This document shows, piece by piece, positions 10,056 to 20,023 of a stretch of DNA of 64,000 bases. The notes under the pieces are model-generated. The model was not told the origin of the DNA. It worked only from the letters and a program-made list of their open reading frames with translations, and did not search any database. Origin of the DNA: an uncultured Flavobacterium sp. (lineage in GTDB: Bacteria > Bacteroidota > Bacteroidia > Flavobacteriales > Flavobacteriaceae); the NCBI RefSeq assembly GCF_947632075.1, contig NZ_CANRNX010000001.1, positions 39,867-103,866 of the forward strand. Direction: 5' to 3'. The translations under genes and the position numbers were made by a program. The first letter of the stretch is position 1; each line of letters starts with the position of its first letter.

Positions 10056-10802
10056 TTAAGTTAACATACCACCATCTACATTAATAACTTGACCTGTGAT
10101 GTACGCAGACATGTCTGAAGCTAAGAAAACACAAGCATTAGCAACATCTTCTGGAGAACCTCCGCGTTTTAAAGGAATTGCATCCGCCCAACCTTTAACC
10201 ACTTCTTCACTTAATTTAGCTGTCATTTCAGTTTCGATAAATCCTGGAGCAATTACGTTACAACGAATGTTACGAGAACCTAATTCTAAAGCAACTGATT
10301 TTGAGAATCCAATAACTCCAGCTTTAGAAGCTGCATAGTTAGTTTGTCCGGCGTTACCTTTCACTCCAACAACGGAACTCATGTTAATAATTGAACCTTT
10401 TCGGTTTTTCAACATTGTTTTTTGAACTGCCTTAGTCATGTTAAAAACAGACTTTAAGTTTACGTCAATTACGTTGTCAAAATCTTCTTCAGACATACGC
10501 ATTAACAAGTTATCTTTAGTAATACCAGCATTATTAATTAAAATATCGATATTTCCGAAAGCTTCCAAAACTTGATCAACTAAAGTTTGTGCTTCATTAA
10601 AATCTGCTGCATTAGATTTATATCCTTTAGCATTAACACCTAAAGCAATTAATTCGTTTTCTAAAATTTTAGCTGCTTCTTCTGATGAACTATATGTAAA
10701 AGCAACATTTGCTCCTTGTTGAGCGAATACTAAAGCAATTCCTCTTCCAATTCCGCGTGTAGCTCCTGTTACAATCGCAGTTTTTCCTTCTAATAATTTC
10801 AT
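10056..10802 (-). CDS. fabG: 3-oxoacyl-[acyl-carrier-protein] reductase
   Basis: TGATRGIGRGIA, NNAG, YAASKAG motifs; 248 aa. Confidence 0.95.
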   Translation of the reverse strand: MKLLEGKTAIVTGATRGIGRGIALVFAQQGANVAFTYSSSEEAAKILENELIALGVNAKGYKSNAADFNEAQTLVDQVLEAFGNIDILINNAGITKDNLLMRMSEEDFDNVIDVNLKSVFNMTKAVQKTMLKNRKGSIINMSSVVGVKGNAGQTNYAASKAGVIGFSKSVALELGSRNIRCNVIAPGFIETEMTAKLSEEVVKGWADAIPLKRGGSPEDVANACVFLASDMSAYITGQVINVDGGMLT

Positions 10803-10867
10803 TGACGAAATGTTTTTTGTTTCCTAAATATGAGCAAATATACTTCTTTTAGTGAAATTTCAAAGAA

Positions 10868-12169
10868 TTAAATATTTGAAAGATTCTGCCTTAATTTAAA
10901 GTTTCTTGATAAAAAGATAGTTAAAACCGTAATTAAAAATAAAAACATCAAATAATAACTATTTGATAGTAAATCTAGATATCCCATTTTTTTATCGGTT
11001 AAACTTAAAAGAATTAAAACTTGTGCTCCGTAAGGAATTAAGCCCTGAATTATACAAGAAAAAATATCTAAAACTGAAGTTGCTTGTGCTTTCTCTACAT
11101 TATAATCTGTTGCTATTTTTTTTGCAATTGGTCCAGAAACAATTATAGCGACTGTGTTATTTGCCACAGCCAAATTAACTAAAGACACAACCATTGCAAT
11201 TGCAGCATTGGCAGTTTTAGATCCTTTAATATTTTTTTGAACTCTATTTATAATATAATCAATTCCACCAGCTTTTTCAATTAGAGCTGCTAAACCACCA
11301 GTAATTAATGAAAGTAAAAATATTTCATTCACAGATAAGAATCCATCATAAATAAAACGCATATAATCTATAAATAAAATATCTGTAGATAAAAGTCCAA
11401 TGAATACAGCTAATATGATACTTAATATTAAAACTAAAAAAACATGCAAACCTAAAATAGATAATACAATGATAGCTAAATATGGAATTAATAAATAATA
11501 TTGGTTAGAATAGGTCATTTGAACAACTTCTGTACTCTGAGGTTGAGTCACGAAAATAGCAATAATTGTTAAGATTGCAGCTGCAAAAGCAATTTTAAAA
11601 TTAGCAATAAACTTATCTTTCATTTGACAATCCATTACTTGTGTAACTGCAATTGTTGTATCTGAAATTAATGATAAGTTATCCCCAAACATAGCACCAC
11701 CTAAAAGTGCACCTGCCAACATGGGAAGTGATTCTGTATTATATTGAGCCAAGCCTACAACAATTGGCCCTAAAGCAACAATTGATCCAACAGATGTTCC
11801 GATTGAAAAAGACAAAATACATGAAATAATAAACACACCAATTATTAAATATTCTGGTGTTATATTACCAATTCCAACAGCTACTATAAAATCTGTTGCA
11901 CCAATTACATTCGTAACAGTTGTAAAAGCACCTGCTAACAAATAAATCACACACATGGTAATGATTTTTGAATCGCCACAACCTTTTACAAAGGTTTCAA
12001 TTTTTTCATTTAAAGAATCTTTAAAAAGTGGAATTGCAACTAAAACTCCAATTGTCGCAGCGATTGGAGACGGAAATTTATAGAAATCGTTATAATAAAT
12101 TCCTGCACCAATAAATACAACAATAAAAACAATTAACGGAATTAGTGTTGTAAATTTATATTTAATCAT
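10868..12169 (-). CDS. Na+/H+ antiporter, NhaC family
   Basis: About 12 TM helices; GALLGGAMFGDNLSLISDTTI signature. Confidence 0.88.
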   Translation of the reverse strand: MIKYKFTTLIPLIVFIVVFIGAGIYYNDFYKFPSPIAATIGVLVAIPLFKDSLNEKIETFVKGCGDSKIITMCVIYLLAGAFTTVTNVIGATDFIVAVGIGNITPEYLIIGVFIISCILSFSIGTSVGSIVALGPIVVGLAQYNTESLPMLAGALLGGAMFGDNLSLISDTTIAVTQVMDCQMKDKFIANFKIAFAAAILTIIAIFVTQPQSTEVVQMTYSNQYYLLIPYLAIIVLSILGLHVFLVLILSIILAVFIGLLSTDILFIDYMRFIYDGFLSVNEIFLLSLITGGLAALIEKAGGIDYIINRVQKNIKGSKTANAAIAMVVSLVNLAVANNTVAIIVSGPIAKKIATDYNVEKAQATSVLDIFSCIIQGLIPYGAQVLILLSLTDKKMGYLDLLSNSYYLMFLFLITVLTIFLSRNFKLRQNLSNI

Positions 12170-12351
12170 AGAAAAAAAAACTTATATTAATTATATCATA
12201 AATTACTAATAATTTAAATTTTAAATACTTAAAAACAAAGCCCTTAGGCTACAAACAAAAGCAATTCAATACAAAAGTAAGTCAAAAATCAATAAATGAT
12301 TTTGAAATGTATTGTAAATAATTATAACTTTGAATTAAAATAATCTAGATT

Positions 12352-12840
12352 ATGAAAAAAATACTTTTAACAGGAATGATTGCTTTATCGGCAATTTTCA
12401 CTTCTAATGCCCAAGAAGGTGTGTCTAAAAATGCTTTAGGTTTACGTTTTGGTTCTAATGACGGAATCGGATATGAAATTTCTTATCAACGTGCTTTAAA
12501 AACTAATAACCGCTTAGAAGTTGACTTAGGGTGGAGAGATGATAACAAATACAATGCAGTTAAATTAGCTGGAGTTTACCAATGGTATTGGAATATTGAT
12601 GGTGGTTTTAACTGGTATGCGGGTGTTGGAGCAGGAATTAGTTCATGGAACTATGAATATCAAACAGCTAAGGCAAGTGGATCAACTTTATTCGTTGCAG
12701 GGCAAGTTGGTATTGAGTATAACTTTGATATTCCGTTACAGATTTCATTAGATTTCCGTCCTGAATTTTACTTAAATAATAACGATTACAGAGATAGTTT
12801 TGGTCCAGATATCGCATTAGGTTTACGTTATAAATTCTAA
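12352..12840 (+). CDS. Outer-membrane beta-barrel-like hypothetical protein
   Basis: Signal peptide ending in SNAQ, alternating barrel strands, C-terminal LGLRYKF. Confidence 0.75.
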   Translation: MKKILLTGMIALSAIFTSNAQEGVSKNALGLRFGSNDGIGYEISYQRALKTNNRLEVDLGWRDDNKYNAVKLAGVYQWYWNIDGGFNWYAGVGAGISSWNYEYQTAKASGSTLFVAGQVGIEYNFDIPLQISLDFRPEFYLNNNDYRDSFGPDIALGLRYKF

Positions 12841-12845
12841 AAAAT

Positions 12846-12879
12846 AAAAAAACAGATTAATTACTTAATCTGTTTTTTT
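12846..12879. terminator. Bidirectional intrinsic terminator
   Basis: AAAAAAACAGATTAA-TTAC-TTAATCTGTTTTTTT. Confidence 0.85.
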
Positions 12880-13330
12880 ATTTCAAAATTTGAGCAGAAT
12901 GTTCTTTAGTTTTAACTTTAGAAATCACATCTTCAATAATTCCATTTTCATCAATTACAAAGGTAGTTCTATGAATTCCATCATATTCCTTACCCATAAA
13001 TTTCTTTGGTCCCCAAACGCCAAAAGCATTAATCAATTGTTTATCTTCATCTGCAATTAACGGAAAAGGTAAATTATTCTTTTCTTTAAATTTTTGCTGA
13101 CGCTCTTTACTATCAGCACTTACCCCTAACAAAGCATAATTTGCATTAATAAATCTATCGTAATTATCACGCAACTCACAAGCTTCTGTTGTACAACCAG
13201 GAGTTGAAGCTTTTGGATAGAAAAAAACAACTAACTTTTTACTTTTAAAATCTTCAAGTTTATGTGTTTTACCTAATTCATCTGTACCAATGAAATTTGG
13301 TGCTTTATCTCCAATTTTTAATGTATTCAT
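12878..13330 (-). CDS. bcp: Thioredoxin-dependent thiol peroxidase (BCP/PrxQ)
   Basis: FYPKASTPGCTTEACELRD active-site motif. Confidence 0.95.
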   Translation of the reverse strand: MNTLKIGDKAPNFIGTDELGKTHKLEDFKSKKLVVFFYPKASTPGCTTEACELRDNYDRFINANYALLGVSADSKERQQKFKEKNNLPFPLIADEDKQLINAFGVWGPKKFMGKEYDGIHRTTFVIDENGIIEDVISKVKTKEHSAQILK

Positions 13331-13404
13331 TTATAACTTTTTTGTAAAAATAGTGATTTTAGTAAGAATTTAAAAGTGATATCTTTGTGATAAAATTTGT
13401 TATA

Positions 13405-14064
13405 ATGAATAAAGCTGAAAAAGTTCAATTTGTTATTGATACCTTAGAAAATTTATATCCTGAAATTCCAACTCCATTAGATCATAAAGATCCATATACT
13501 TTATTAATTGCAGTTTTACTTTCTGCTCAATGTACAGATGTAAGAGTAAACTTAACTACACCTCATCTATTTGCTAAGGCAGATAATCCGTACGATATGG
13601 TAAAATTAAGTATTGAAGAAATTGCAGATATAATTCGTCCTTGCGGATTAGCTCCAATGAAATCAAAAGGAATTCATGGTTTGTCTGAAATATTAATTGA
13701 AAAACATGAGGGAATAGTTCCAGCTAATTTTGATGATTTGGAAGAATTACCTGCAGTCGGACACAAAACAGCAAGTGTAGTTTTAGCACAAGCTTTTGAT
13801 ATCCCTACCTTTCCTGTTGATACACATATTCATAGATTAATGCATCGTTGGAATTTATCAAACGGAAAAAGCGTACAGCAAACAGAAAAAGATGCTAAAC
13901 GAATTTTTCCAATTGAAACCTGGAATCGTTTGCATTTACAAATGATTTGGTACGGACGCGAATATTCACCTGCTCGTGGTTGGAATTTAGAAAAAGATAT
14001 AATCACAAAAAAAATTGGTAGAAAATCAATCATAAACGAGTATAACAAAAAAGCACTTAAATAA
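13405..14064 (+). CDS. nth: Endonuclease III, without the C-terminal 4Fe-4S cysteines
   Basis: LPAVGHKTASVVLAQAFDIPTFPVDTHIHRL HhH-GPD motif; C-terminus YGREYSPARGWNLEKDIITKKIG with no Cys cluster; start at 13405 preferred. Confidence 0.92.
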   Translation: MNKAEKVQFVIDTLENLYPEIPTPLDHKDPYTLLIAVLLSAQCTDVRVNLTTPHLFAKADNPYDMVKLSIEEIADIIRPCGLAPMKSKGIHGLSEILIEKHEGIVPANFDDLEELPAVGHKTASVVLAQAFDIPTFPVDTHIHRLMHRWNLSNGKSVQQTEKDAKRIFPIETWNRLHLQMIWYGREYSPARGWNLEKDIITKKIGRKSIINEYNKKALK

Positions 14065-14075
14065 CTTAAGTGCTT
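14051..14075. terminator. Hairpin terminator with the nth stop codon in its loop; T-tract favours the minus strand
   Basis: AAGCACTTAA-ATAAC-TTAAGTGCTT, followed by TTTTTTG on the minus strand. Confidence 0.75.
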
Positions 14076-14083
14076 CTTCCAAA

Positions 14084-14221
14084 TTAATTTAAAATAATAA
14101 ATGATTTTACTTTACTGCTTTTGTTTACATGCAAAGCTTTAGAATAATTCAAGATGAAATCTACAACATCTTTACGTGGTTCTTTCAATTCAGTTTTTTC
14201 TTCAGAGTAGTTTTTTATCAT
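14084..14221 (-). CDS. Small 45-aa protein downstream of the ECF sigma factor (not in the supplied ORF track)
   Basis: Translation MIKNYSEEKTELKEPRKDVVDFILNYSKALHVNKSSKVKSFIILN*; same strand and immediately downstream of the sigma gene. Confidence 0.65.
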   Translation of the reverse strand: MIKNYSEEKTELKEPRKDVVDFILNYSKALHVNKSSKVKSFIILN

Positions 14222-14270
14222 ATTAACAAAATTACGTTTATTACAAAACGCAATATTTTAATAATTATTG

Positions 14271-14855
14271 CTAATCGTGAAAAATTATTTGTTTATTTTC
14301 TATATGTTTTCTTAAATTTAAAAGAGCATAACGCATTCTTCCTAAAGCAGTATTGATACTAACTCCGGTAACCTCTGCAATTTCTTTAAAGCTTAAATCT
14401 TCATAAATTCGCAATATAACAACTTCACGTTGATCTTCGGGAAGAAATTCAATTAAACTTTTCACGTCTAATTCAATCTGATTGTTAATCAAAAACGATT
14501 CAATATTCGGAGAAGCATCTACCATATAATCAAAAACCGAATATTCTTCTTTATCACGTTGCATAGGCATTTTGTTTCCTTTACGATAAGAATCAATAAT
14601 CAGATTATGAGAAATACGAATTACCCAAGGTAAAAACTTACCTTCTTCGTTATATTTATCAGATTTTAACGTATGAATTACTTTTATAAAAGTATCTTGA
14701 AAAATATCGTTCGCAAGATCGCTATCTTGAATTTTAGAGTAAATAAATCCGTAGATTTTTGATTTGTGACGATTAATCAATTGAGATAAAGCTATCTCAT
14801 TTCCTGCAATATATTGATCTATCAATATTGCATCCGACAAAACACAACTAGCCAT
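14271..14855 (-). CDS. RNA polymerase ECF-type sigma-70 factor
   Basis: Region 2 DLANDIFQDTFIKVI...FLPWVIRISHNLIIDSYRK and region 4 LPEDQREVVILRIYEDLSFKEIAEVTGVSINTALGRMRYAL; start 14855 or 14861. Confidence 0.93.
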   Translation of the reverse strand: MASCVLSDAILIDQYIAGNEIALSQLINRHKSKIYGFIYSKIQDSDLANDIFQDTFIKVIHTLKSDKYNEEGKFLPWVIRISHNLIIDSYRKGNKMPMQRDKEEYSVFDYMVDASPNIESFLINNQIELDVKSLIEFLPEDQREVVILRIYEDLSFKEIAEVTGVSINTALGRMRYALLNLRKHIENKQIIFHD

Positions 14856-15082
14856 AGTCAAACACTTATAAGTTTACACAATTTTCTTAAAAAGTATTTT
14901 TATTAAATAGGCTAACTGTTTTTTAGATTAATAGTCTCAAATATATCAATAATAATTAAATAATAAAATTTTATTAAAAAAAATATAAATTTTACCAATA
15001 CTCAAAATTCATTATTTATAAGAACCATTTTTTTAAAAAGCCCTAAATAATCCGTAACTTTGTAGTTATTTTATAAATTAAT

Positions 15083-17887
15083 ATGAAAAAAATAGATTTT
15101 TCTAAAATAGATCCTAAAAAGAATATCATTATAAAAGGTGCTCATTTACATAACTTAAAACATGTAGATGTTGTTATTCCTCGAAATGAAATGGTTGTAA
15201 TTACTGGACTTTCTGGATCTGGAAAATCAAGTTTAGCTTTTGATACACTTTATGCCGAAGGTCAAAGAAGATACGTTGAAAGCTTATCATCTTACGCTCG
15301 TCAATTCTTAGGCAGAATTGATAAACCTAAAGTAGAATATATTAAAGGAATTGCGCCTGCAATTGCTATTGAACAAAAGGTAAATACTACCAATGCACGC
15401 TCAACCGTTGGTACTTCTACAGAAATTTACGATTACTTAAAACTTTTATTTTCAAGAATTGGTATAACATATTCACCAATTTCTGGCAATGTAGTTAAAA
15501 AGCATTCGGTTACCGATGTGATAAATACCATTAAAACTTTTGATGAAGGTTCAAAATGGATGTTACTTTCAGAAATTAAAGTCACAGAAAAAAGAACCAT
15601 ATTTGAACAGTTAAAAATGGCCTTACAGCAAGGTTTTGCTCGTGCTTTAGTTAATGAAGAAACCATTCGTTTAGATGAGTTTACAGAAGAAACAAAAAAC
15701 GAAAAATTTAAATTTAAATCGGTTTTCTTAATTGTAGATCGCTTAGTTGTAAAAACTGAAGACGAAGACTTTTTTAGTCGTTTAGCAGATGCAATAGATA
15801 CAGCCTTCTTTGAAGGAAAGGGCACTTTGTACCTTCGTGAAATTGGAACCGGAACGCAATTAGAATTTAATAATCGTTTTGAATTAGACGGTATAACTTT
15901 TTTAGAACCAAATATTCATTTATTTAGTTTTAATAATCCTTACGGAGCTTGCCCAACTTGTGATGGCTACGGAAACATCATTGGAATTGATGAAGATTTA
16001 GTTGTTCCGAATGGTTCACTTTCCGTGTATGAAAACGCAATTTACCCATGGCGAGGTGAAACTATGAGTTGGTTTCGCGATCAGTTAGTTAATAATTCAC
16101 ATCATTTTGATTTTCCAATTCATAAACCTTTTTATGAATTATCTGAAGATCAAAAGAGATTAGTTTGGACAGGTAATAAATACTTTACCGGACTAAACGA
16201 TTTCTTTAAAGAACTTGAAGAAAAAAACTACAAAATACAAAATAGAGTTTTATTATCAAGATATCGTGGTAAAACTAAATGTACAACTTGCGAAGGAAAA
16301 CGATTACGAAAAGAAGCTGATTACGTAAAAGTTGCCGGAAAATCAATTTCTGATTTAGTGGAATTGCCAATTGTAAAACTTCGTGAATTTTTCAAAAATT
16401 TAGAATTAAATGAATACGATTTTCAAGTAGCGAAACGCTTGTTAATTGAAATAAATAACCGTTTAGAATTTTTATCTGAAGTTGGTTTAAATTACTTAAC
16501 GTTAAACAGGACATCGAACTCATTATCAGGTGGTGAATCACAACGTATTAATTTAGCAACTTCTTTAGGAAGTAGTTTGGTTGGTTCTATGTATATTTTA
16601 GATGAACCAAGCATTGGACTTCATCCGCGTGATTCTGAAAAATTAATTCAAGTTTTATTGAATTTAAAAAAATTAGGAAACACAGTTATCGTTGTTGAAC
16701 ACGATGAAGATGTTATGAAAGCTGCTGATCAAATAATTGATATTGGTCCAGAAGCAGGTTCATTTGGTGGCGAATTAGTTGCGCAAGGTACTTATGCCGA
16801 AATTTTAAAATCTGATTCGCTTACAGCCAAATATTTGAATGGAGATTTAGAAATTGAAGTTCCTAAAAAACGTAGAACTTTTAAGAACTTCATTGAAATT
16901 AAAGGAGCAAGAGAAAACAATTTAAAAAATATAGATGTTACATTTCCTTTAGATTGTTTGACTGTAATCACTGGAGTTTCTGGAAGTGGAAAAAGTACAT
17001 TAGTGAAGAAAATTTTATATCCTGTTTTGCAAAAACATTTAACCGGAACTGGCGATAAACCAGGAAAATTTAATTCAATAAGCGGTTCATATTCTCATAT
17101 CAAAAACTTAGAATATGTAGATCAAAATCCAATCGGTAAAAGTTCGAGATCAAACCCTATTTCATACTTAAAGGCTTACGATGATATTAGAGATTTATTA
17201 TCTAAGCAACAACTTTCTAAGATTAGAAATTACCAACCAAAGCATTTCTCTTTTAATGTTGACGGTGGCCGTTGTGAAGTTTGTAAAGGTGAAGGCGAAG
17301 TAACTATCGAAATGCAGTTTATGGCAGATGTGCATTTACCGTGTGAAACCTGTCATGGTAAACGTTTCAAAAAGGAAGTACTTGAAGTTCAGTTTGAAGG
17401 TAAAAACATCGACGATATTTTAAATTTAACCGTGGATGATGCCTATGACTTTTTTGAAAAAACACAACAATCTAAAATATCTCAAAAAATAAAACCTTTA
17501 CAAGATGTAGGTCTAGGCTATGTTAAGTTAGGACAATCTTCATCTACATTATCTGGTGGAGAAGCGCAACGTATAAAATTAGCTACATTTTTAGGTAAAG
17601 GAAATACTAAAGAACGTACCTTATTTATCTTTGACGAACCTACTACAGGACTACATTTTCATGATGTAAAAAAATTATTGAAATCGTTTAATGAATTAAT
17701 CGAAAACGGACATTCAATAATTGTAATTGAACACAACTTAGACTTGATTAAGTGTGCAGATCAAATTATTGATATAGGCCCTGATGGTGGAGAAAACGGC
17801 GGTCAATTAATGGCAACCGGAACACCTGAAGAAATTGCAAAAAATAAAGAATCTATTACAGGAATTTATTTGAAAGATAAATTATAA
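15083..17887 (+). CDS. uvrA: Excinuclease ABC subunit A, divergent paralog
   Basis: [26 protein letters not shown], two ABC signatures LSGGE, zinc modules CPTC...CTTC and CEVC...CETC. Confidence 0.93.
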   Translation: MKKIDFSKIDPKKNIIIKGAHLHNLKHVDVVIPRNEMVVITGLSGSGKSSLAFDTLYAEGQRRYVESLSSYARQFLGRIDKPKVEYIKGIAPAIAIEQKVNTTNARSTVGTSTEIYDYLKLLFSRIGITYSPISGNVVKKHSVTDVINTIKTFDEGSKWMLLSEIKVTEKRTIFEQLKMALQQGFARALVNEETIRLDEFTEETKNEKFKFKSVFLIVDRLVVKTEDEDFFSRLADAIDTAFFEGKGTLYLREIGTGTQLEFNNRFELDGITFLEPNIHLFSFNNPYGACPTCDGYGNIIGIDEDLVVPNGSLSVYENAIYPWRGETMSWFRDQLVNNSHHFDFPIHKPFYELSEDQKRLVWTGNKYFTGLNDFFKELEEKNYKIQNRVLLSRYRGKTKCTTCEGKRLRKEADYVKVAGKSISDLVELPIVKLREFFKNLELNEYDFQVAKRLLIEINNRLEFLSEVGLNYLTLNRTSNSLSGGESQRINLATSLGSSLVGSMYILDEPSIGLHPRDSEKLIQVLLNLKKLGNTVIVVEHDEDVMKAADQIIDIGPEAGSFGGELVAQGTYAEILKSDSLTAKYLNGDLEIEVPKKRRTFKNFIEIKGARENNLKNIDVTFPLDCLTVITGVSGSGKSTLVKKILYPVLQKHLTGTGDKPGKFNSISGSYSHIKNLEYVDQNPIGKSSRSNPISYLKAYDDIRDLLSKQQLSKIRNYQPKHFSFNVDGGRCEVCKGEGEVTIEMQFMADVHLPCETCHGKRFKKEVLEVQFEGKNIDDILNLTVDDAYDFFEKTQQSKISQKIKPLQDVGLGYVKLGQSSSTLSGGEAQRIKLATFLGKGNTKERTLFIFDEPTTGLHFHDVKKLLKSFNELIENGHSIIVIEHNLDLIKCADQIIDIGPDGGENGGQLMATGTPEEIAKNKESITGIYLKDKL

Positions 17888-17891
17888 TCAT

Positions 17892-17923
17892 AAAAAAAGT
17901 CCAATTTAAAATTGGACTTTTTT
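17892..17923. terminator. Bidirectional intrinsic terminator
   Basis: AAAAAAGTCCAAT...ATTGGACTTTTTT. Confidence 0.85.
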
Positions 17924-17930
17924 ATATCAA

Positions 17931-19619
17931 TTAGCGAACTAATTTTTTGTATTTAATACGAGTTGGCGCAACATCACCTAAACGTTTCTTACGATTTTCT
18001 TCATATTCAGAGAAAGATCCTTCGAAGAAATAAACTTCAGAATCACCTTCAAAAGCAAGAATATGTGTACAGATACGGTCTAAGAACCAACGGTCGTGAG
18101 AAATAACCACTGCACATCCAGCAAAGTTTTCTAAACCTTCTTCAAGTGCACGTAACGTATTAATATCTAAATCGTTGGTAGGCTCATCTAAAAGCAAAAC
18201 GTTTCCTTCTTCTTTTAAAGTCATAGCTAAATGTAAACGGTTACGTTCACCACCAGATAAAGTTGCAACTTTTTTATTTTGATCTGAACCTGCAAAGTTA
18301 AAACGAGATAAATAAGCACGAGCATTTACCTGTCTACCACCCATCATAATTAATTCTTGACCATCTGCGAAGTTGTCGTATATCGATTTTTCTGGATCAA
18401 TGTTAGTATGAGATTGATCTACGTAAGCAATCTTAACCGTATCTCCAACTACAAACTCACCTCCATCGGGAGTTTGTTCTCCCATAATCATACGGAAAAT
18501 AGTAGATTTACCGGCACCGTTTGGTCCAATAATTCCAACAATACCAGCTTGAGGAAGTGTGAAGTTTAAATTATCATATAATAATTTATCTCCAAAAGCC
18601 TTAGCAACACCTTTCGCATCGATTACATTTGTACCTAAACGAGGTCCGTTCGGAATATAAATCTCTAATTTTTCTTCTAATTCTTTTTGATCTTCATTTA
18701 ATAAACGATCATAGTTTTGTAAACGTGCCTTTTGTTTCGTTTGGCGACCTTTTGCACCTTGACGAACCCAATCTAACTCACGTTCTAAAGTTTTTCTACG
18801 TTTAGAAGCAACTTTCTCCTCCTGTTCTAAACGTTTTGATTTTTGATCTAACCAAGAAGAATAATTTCCTTTCCAAGGTATACCTTCCCCACGATCTAAT
18901 TCAAGAATCCAACCTGCAACATTATCTAAGAAATAACGGTCGTGCGTTACAGCGATAATTGTTCCTTTATATTGTTGCAAATGTTGTTCTAACCAATGAA
19001 CAGATTCAGCATCTAAGTGGTTCGTTGGCTCATCTAATAACAAAACGTCTGGTTCTTGTAATAATAAACGACATAATGCTACACGACGACGCTCTCCTCC
19101 AGAAAGCACAGAAATTGGAGTATCTGGTTCAGGACAACGTAAAGCATCCATTGCAATAGCAAGTTTAGTATCTAATTCCCACCCTCCTACTGCATCAATT
19201 TTATCTTGTAAATCTGCCTGGCGATCCATAAGTTTCTGCATCTTATCTGCATCTTCATAAACTTCTGGTAAACCAAACATATCGTTTATCTTATTGAATT
19301 CATCTAAAATCGAAACAATTTCAGACATTCCTTCTTTAACTACTTCTAAAACCGTTTTAGAGTCATCTAACTGAGGTTCTTGTTCTAAATATCCTACAGA
19401 ATACCCTGGAGAAAAAACAACATCTCCTTGGTAGTTTTTATCTACTCCAGCAATGATTTTTAACAAAGAAGATTTACCTGAACCGTTTAATCCTAAAACA
19501 CCAATTTTTGCACCGTAGAAAAAACTTAAGTAAATATCTTTTAATACTGTTTTGTTTGTTGAAGAGTAAGTTTTACTTACTTTCGACATCGAAAAAATTA
19601 CTTTTTTATCGTCTGACAT
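17931..19619 (-). CDS. ettA: Energy-dependent translational throttle protein EttA (ABC-F)
   Basis: Two ABC domains, 562 aa, linker DWVRQGAKGRQTKQKARLQNYDRL. Confidence 0.94.
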   Translation of the reverse strand: MSDDKKVIFSMSKVSKTYSSTNKTVLKDIYLSFFYGAKIGVLGLNGSGKSSLLKIIAGVDKNYQGDVVFSPGYSVGYLEQEPQLDDSKTVLEVVKEGMSEIVSILDEFNKINDMFGLPEVYEDADKMQKLMDRQADLQDKIDAVGGWELDTKLAIAMDALRCPEPDTPISVLSGGERRRVALCRLLLQEPDVLLLDEPTNHLDAESVHWLEQHLQQYKGTIIAVTHDRYFLDNVAGWILELDRGEGIPWKGNYSSWLDQKSKRLEQEEKVASKRRKTLERELDWVRQGAKGRQTKQKARLQNYDRLLNEDQKELEEKLEIYIPNGPRLGTNVIDAKGVAKAFGDKLLYDNLNFTLPQAGIVGIIGPNGAGKSTIFRMIMGEQTPDGGEFVVGDTVKIAYVDQSHTNIDPEKSIYDNFADGQELIMMGGRQVNARAYLSRFNFAGSDQNKKVATLSGGERNRLHLAMTLKEEGNVLLLDEPTNDLDINTLRALEEGLENFAGCAVVISHDRWFLDRICTHILAFEGDSEVYFFEGSFSEYEENRKKRLGDVAPTRIKYKKLVR

Positions 19620-19755
19620 ATGAAATGATACTAATAATTTCTTTAAAATATATAAGAATCAAAGATACTCTTTTCTTTTTGAAAAAGAAATTTGTAACTC
19701 TACTTCATTTAGTATGTTATTTTTTATAATTTCGTAGCAAAATAAAAATTGAGAT

Positions 19756-19965
19756 ATGCAGTTTACAGAAAACTTTTTAAACACTGATAAAATTAAAATT
19801 GAAGGACAATACGTTTCTTTATTTGATACTGAAGAAAGAGAATTAAAAATTTTTGTTGGAGAGGCAATTAAAACCGTTTCTTGGTCTGACAATAAATTAA
19901 CGGTTACTTTAGAAAACGATTCTATTAGATTATATAAAGATACTATTAACTATAGTGATTTTTAA
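19756..19965 (+). CDS. Small hypothetical protein
   Basis: 69-aa ORF, intergenic, followed by a hairpin. Confidence 0.55.
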   Translation: MQFTENFLNTDKIKIEGQYVSLFDTEERELKIFVGEAIKTVSWSDNKLTVTLENDSIRLYKDTINYSDF

Positions 19966-19988
19966 TTACCTTAGTTAAGTAGGAAATT

Positions 19989-20023
19989 AAACACCCTAAA
20001 TAATTAAATTACTTAGGGTGTTT
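19989..20023. terminator. Bidirectional terminator; loop holds the stop codon of the minus-strand gene
   Basis: AAACACCCTAA...TTAGGGTGTTT. Confidence 0.75.

Noticed and set aside
12170-12351. Possible riboswitch upstream of the NhaC-type gene (AGCC-CTTA-GGCT hairpin at 12239-12250)
   Set aside because: Only a 4-bp stem; no recognisable riboswitch core
14129-14356. Plus-strand 75-aa ORF
   Set aside because: Overlaps the sigma factor and the more plausible 45-aa minus-strand ORF; its composition looks like antisense translation
18357-19159. Plus-strand ORFs within ettA (18357-18569, 18959-19159)
   Set aside because: Antisense shadows of a strong ABC-F CDS
19508-19892. ORFs 19508-19729 (+) and 19659-19892 (-)
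   Set aside because: Overlap ettA and the short 19756 gene; no start or family support
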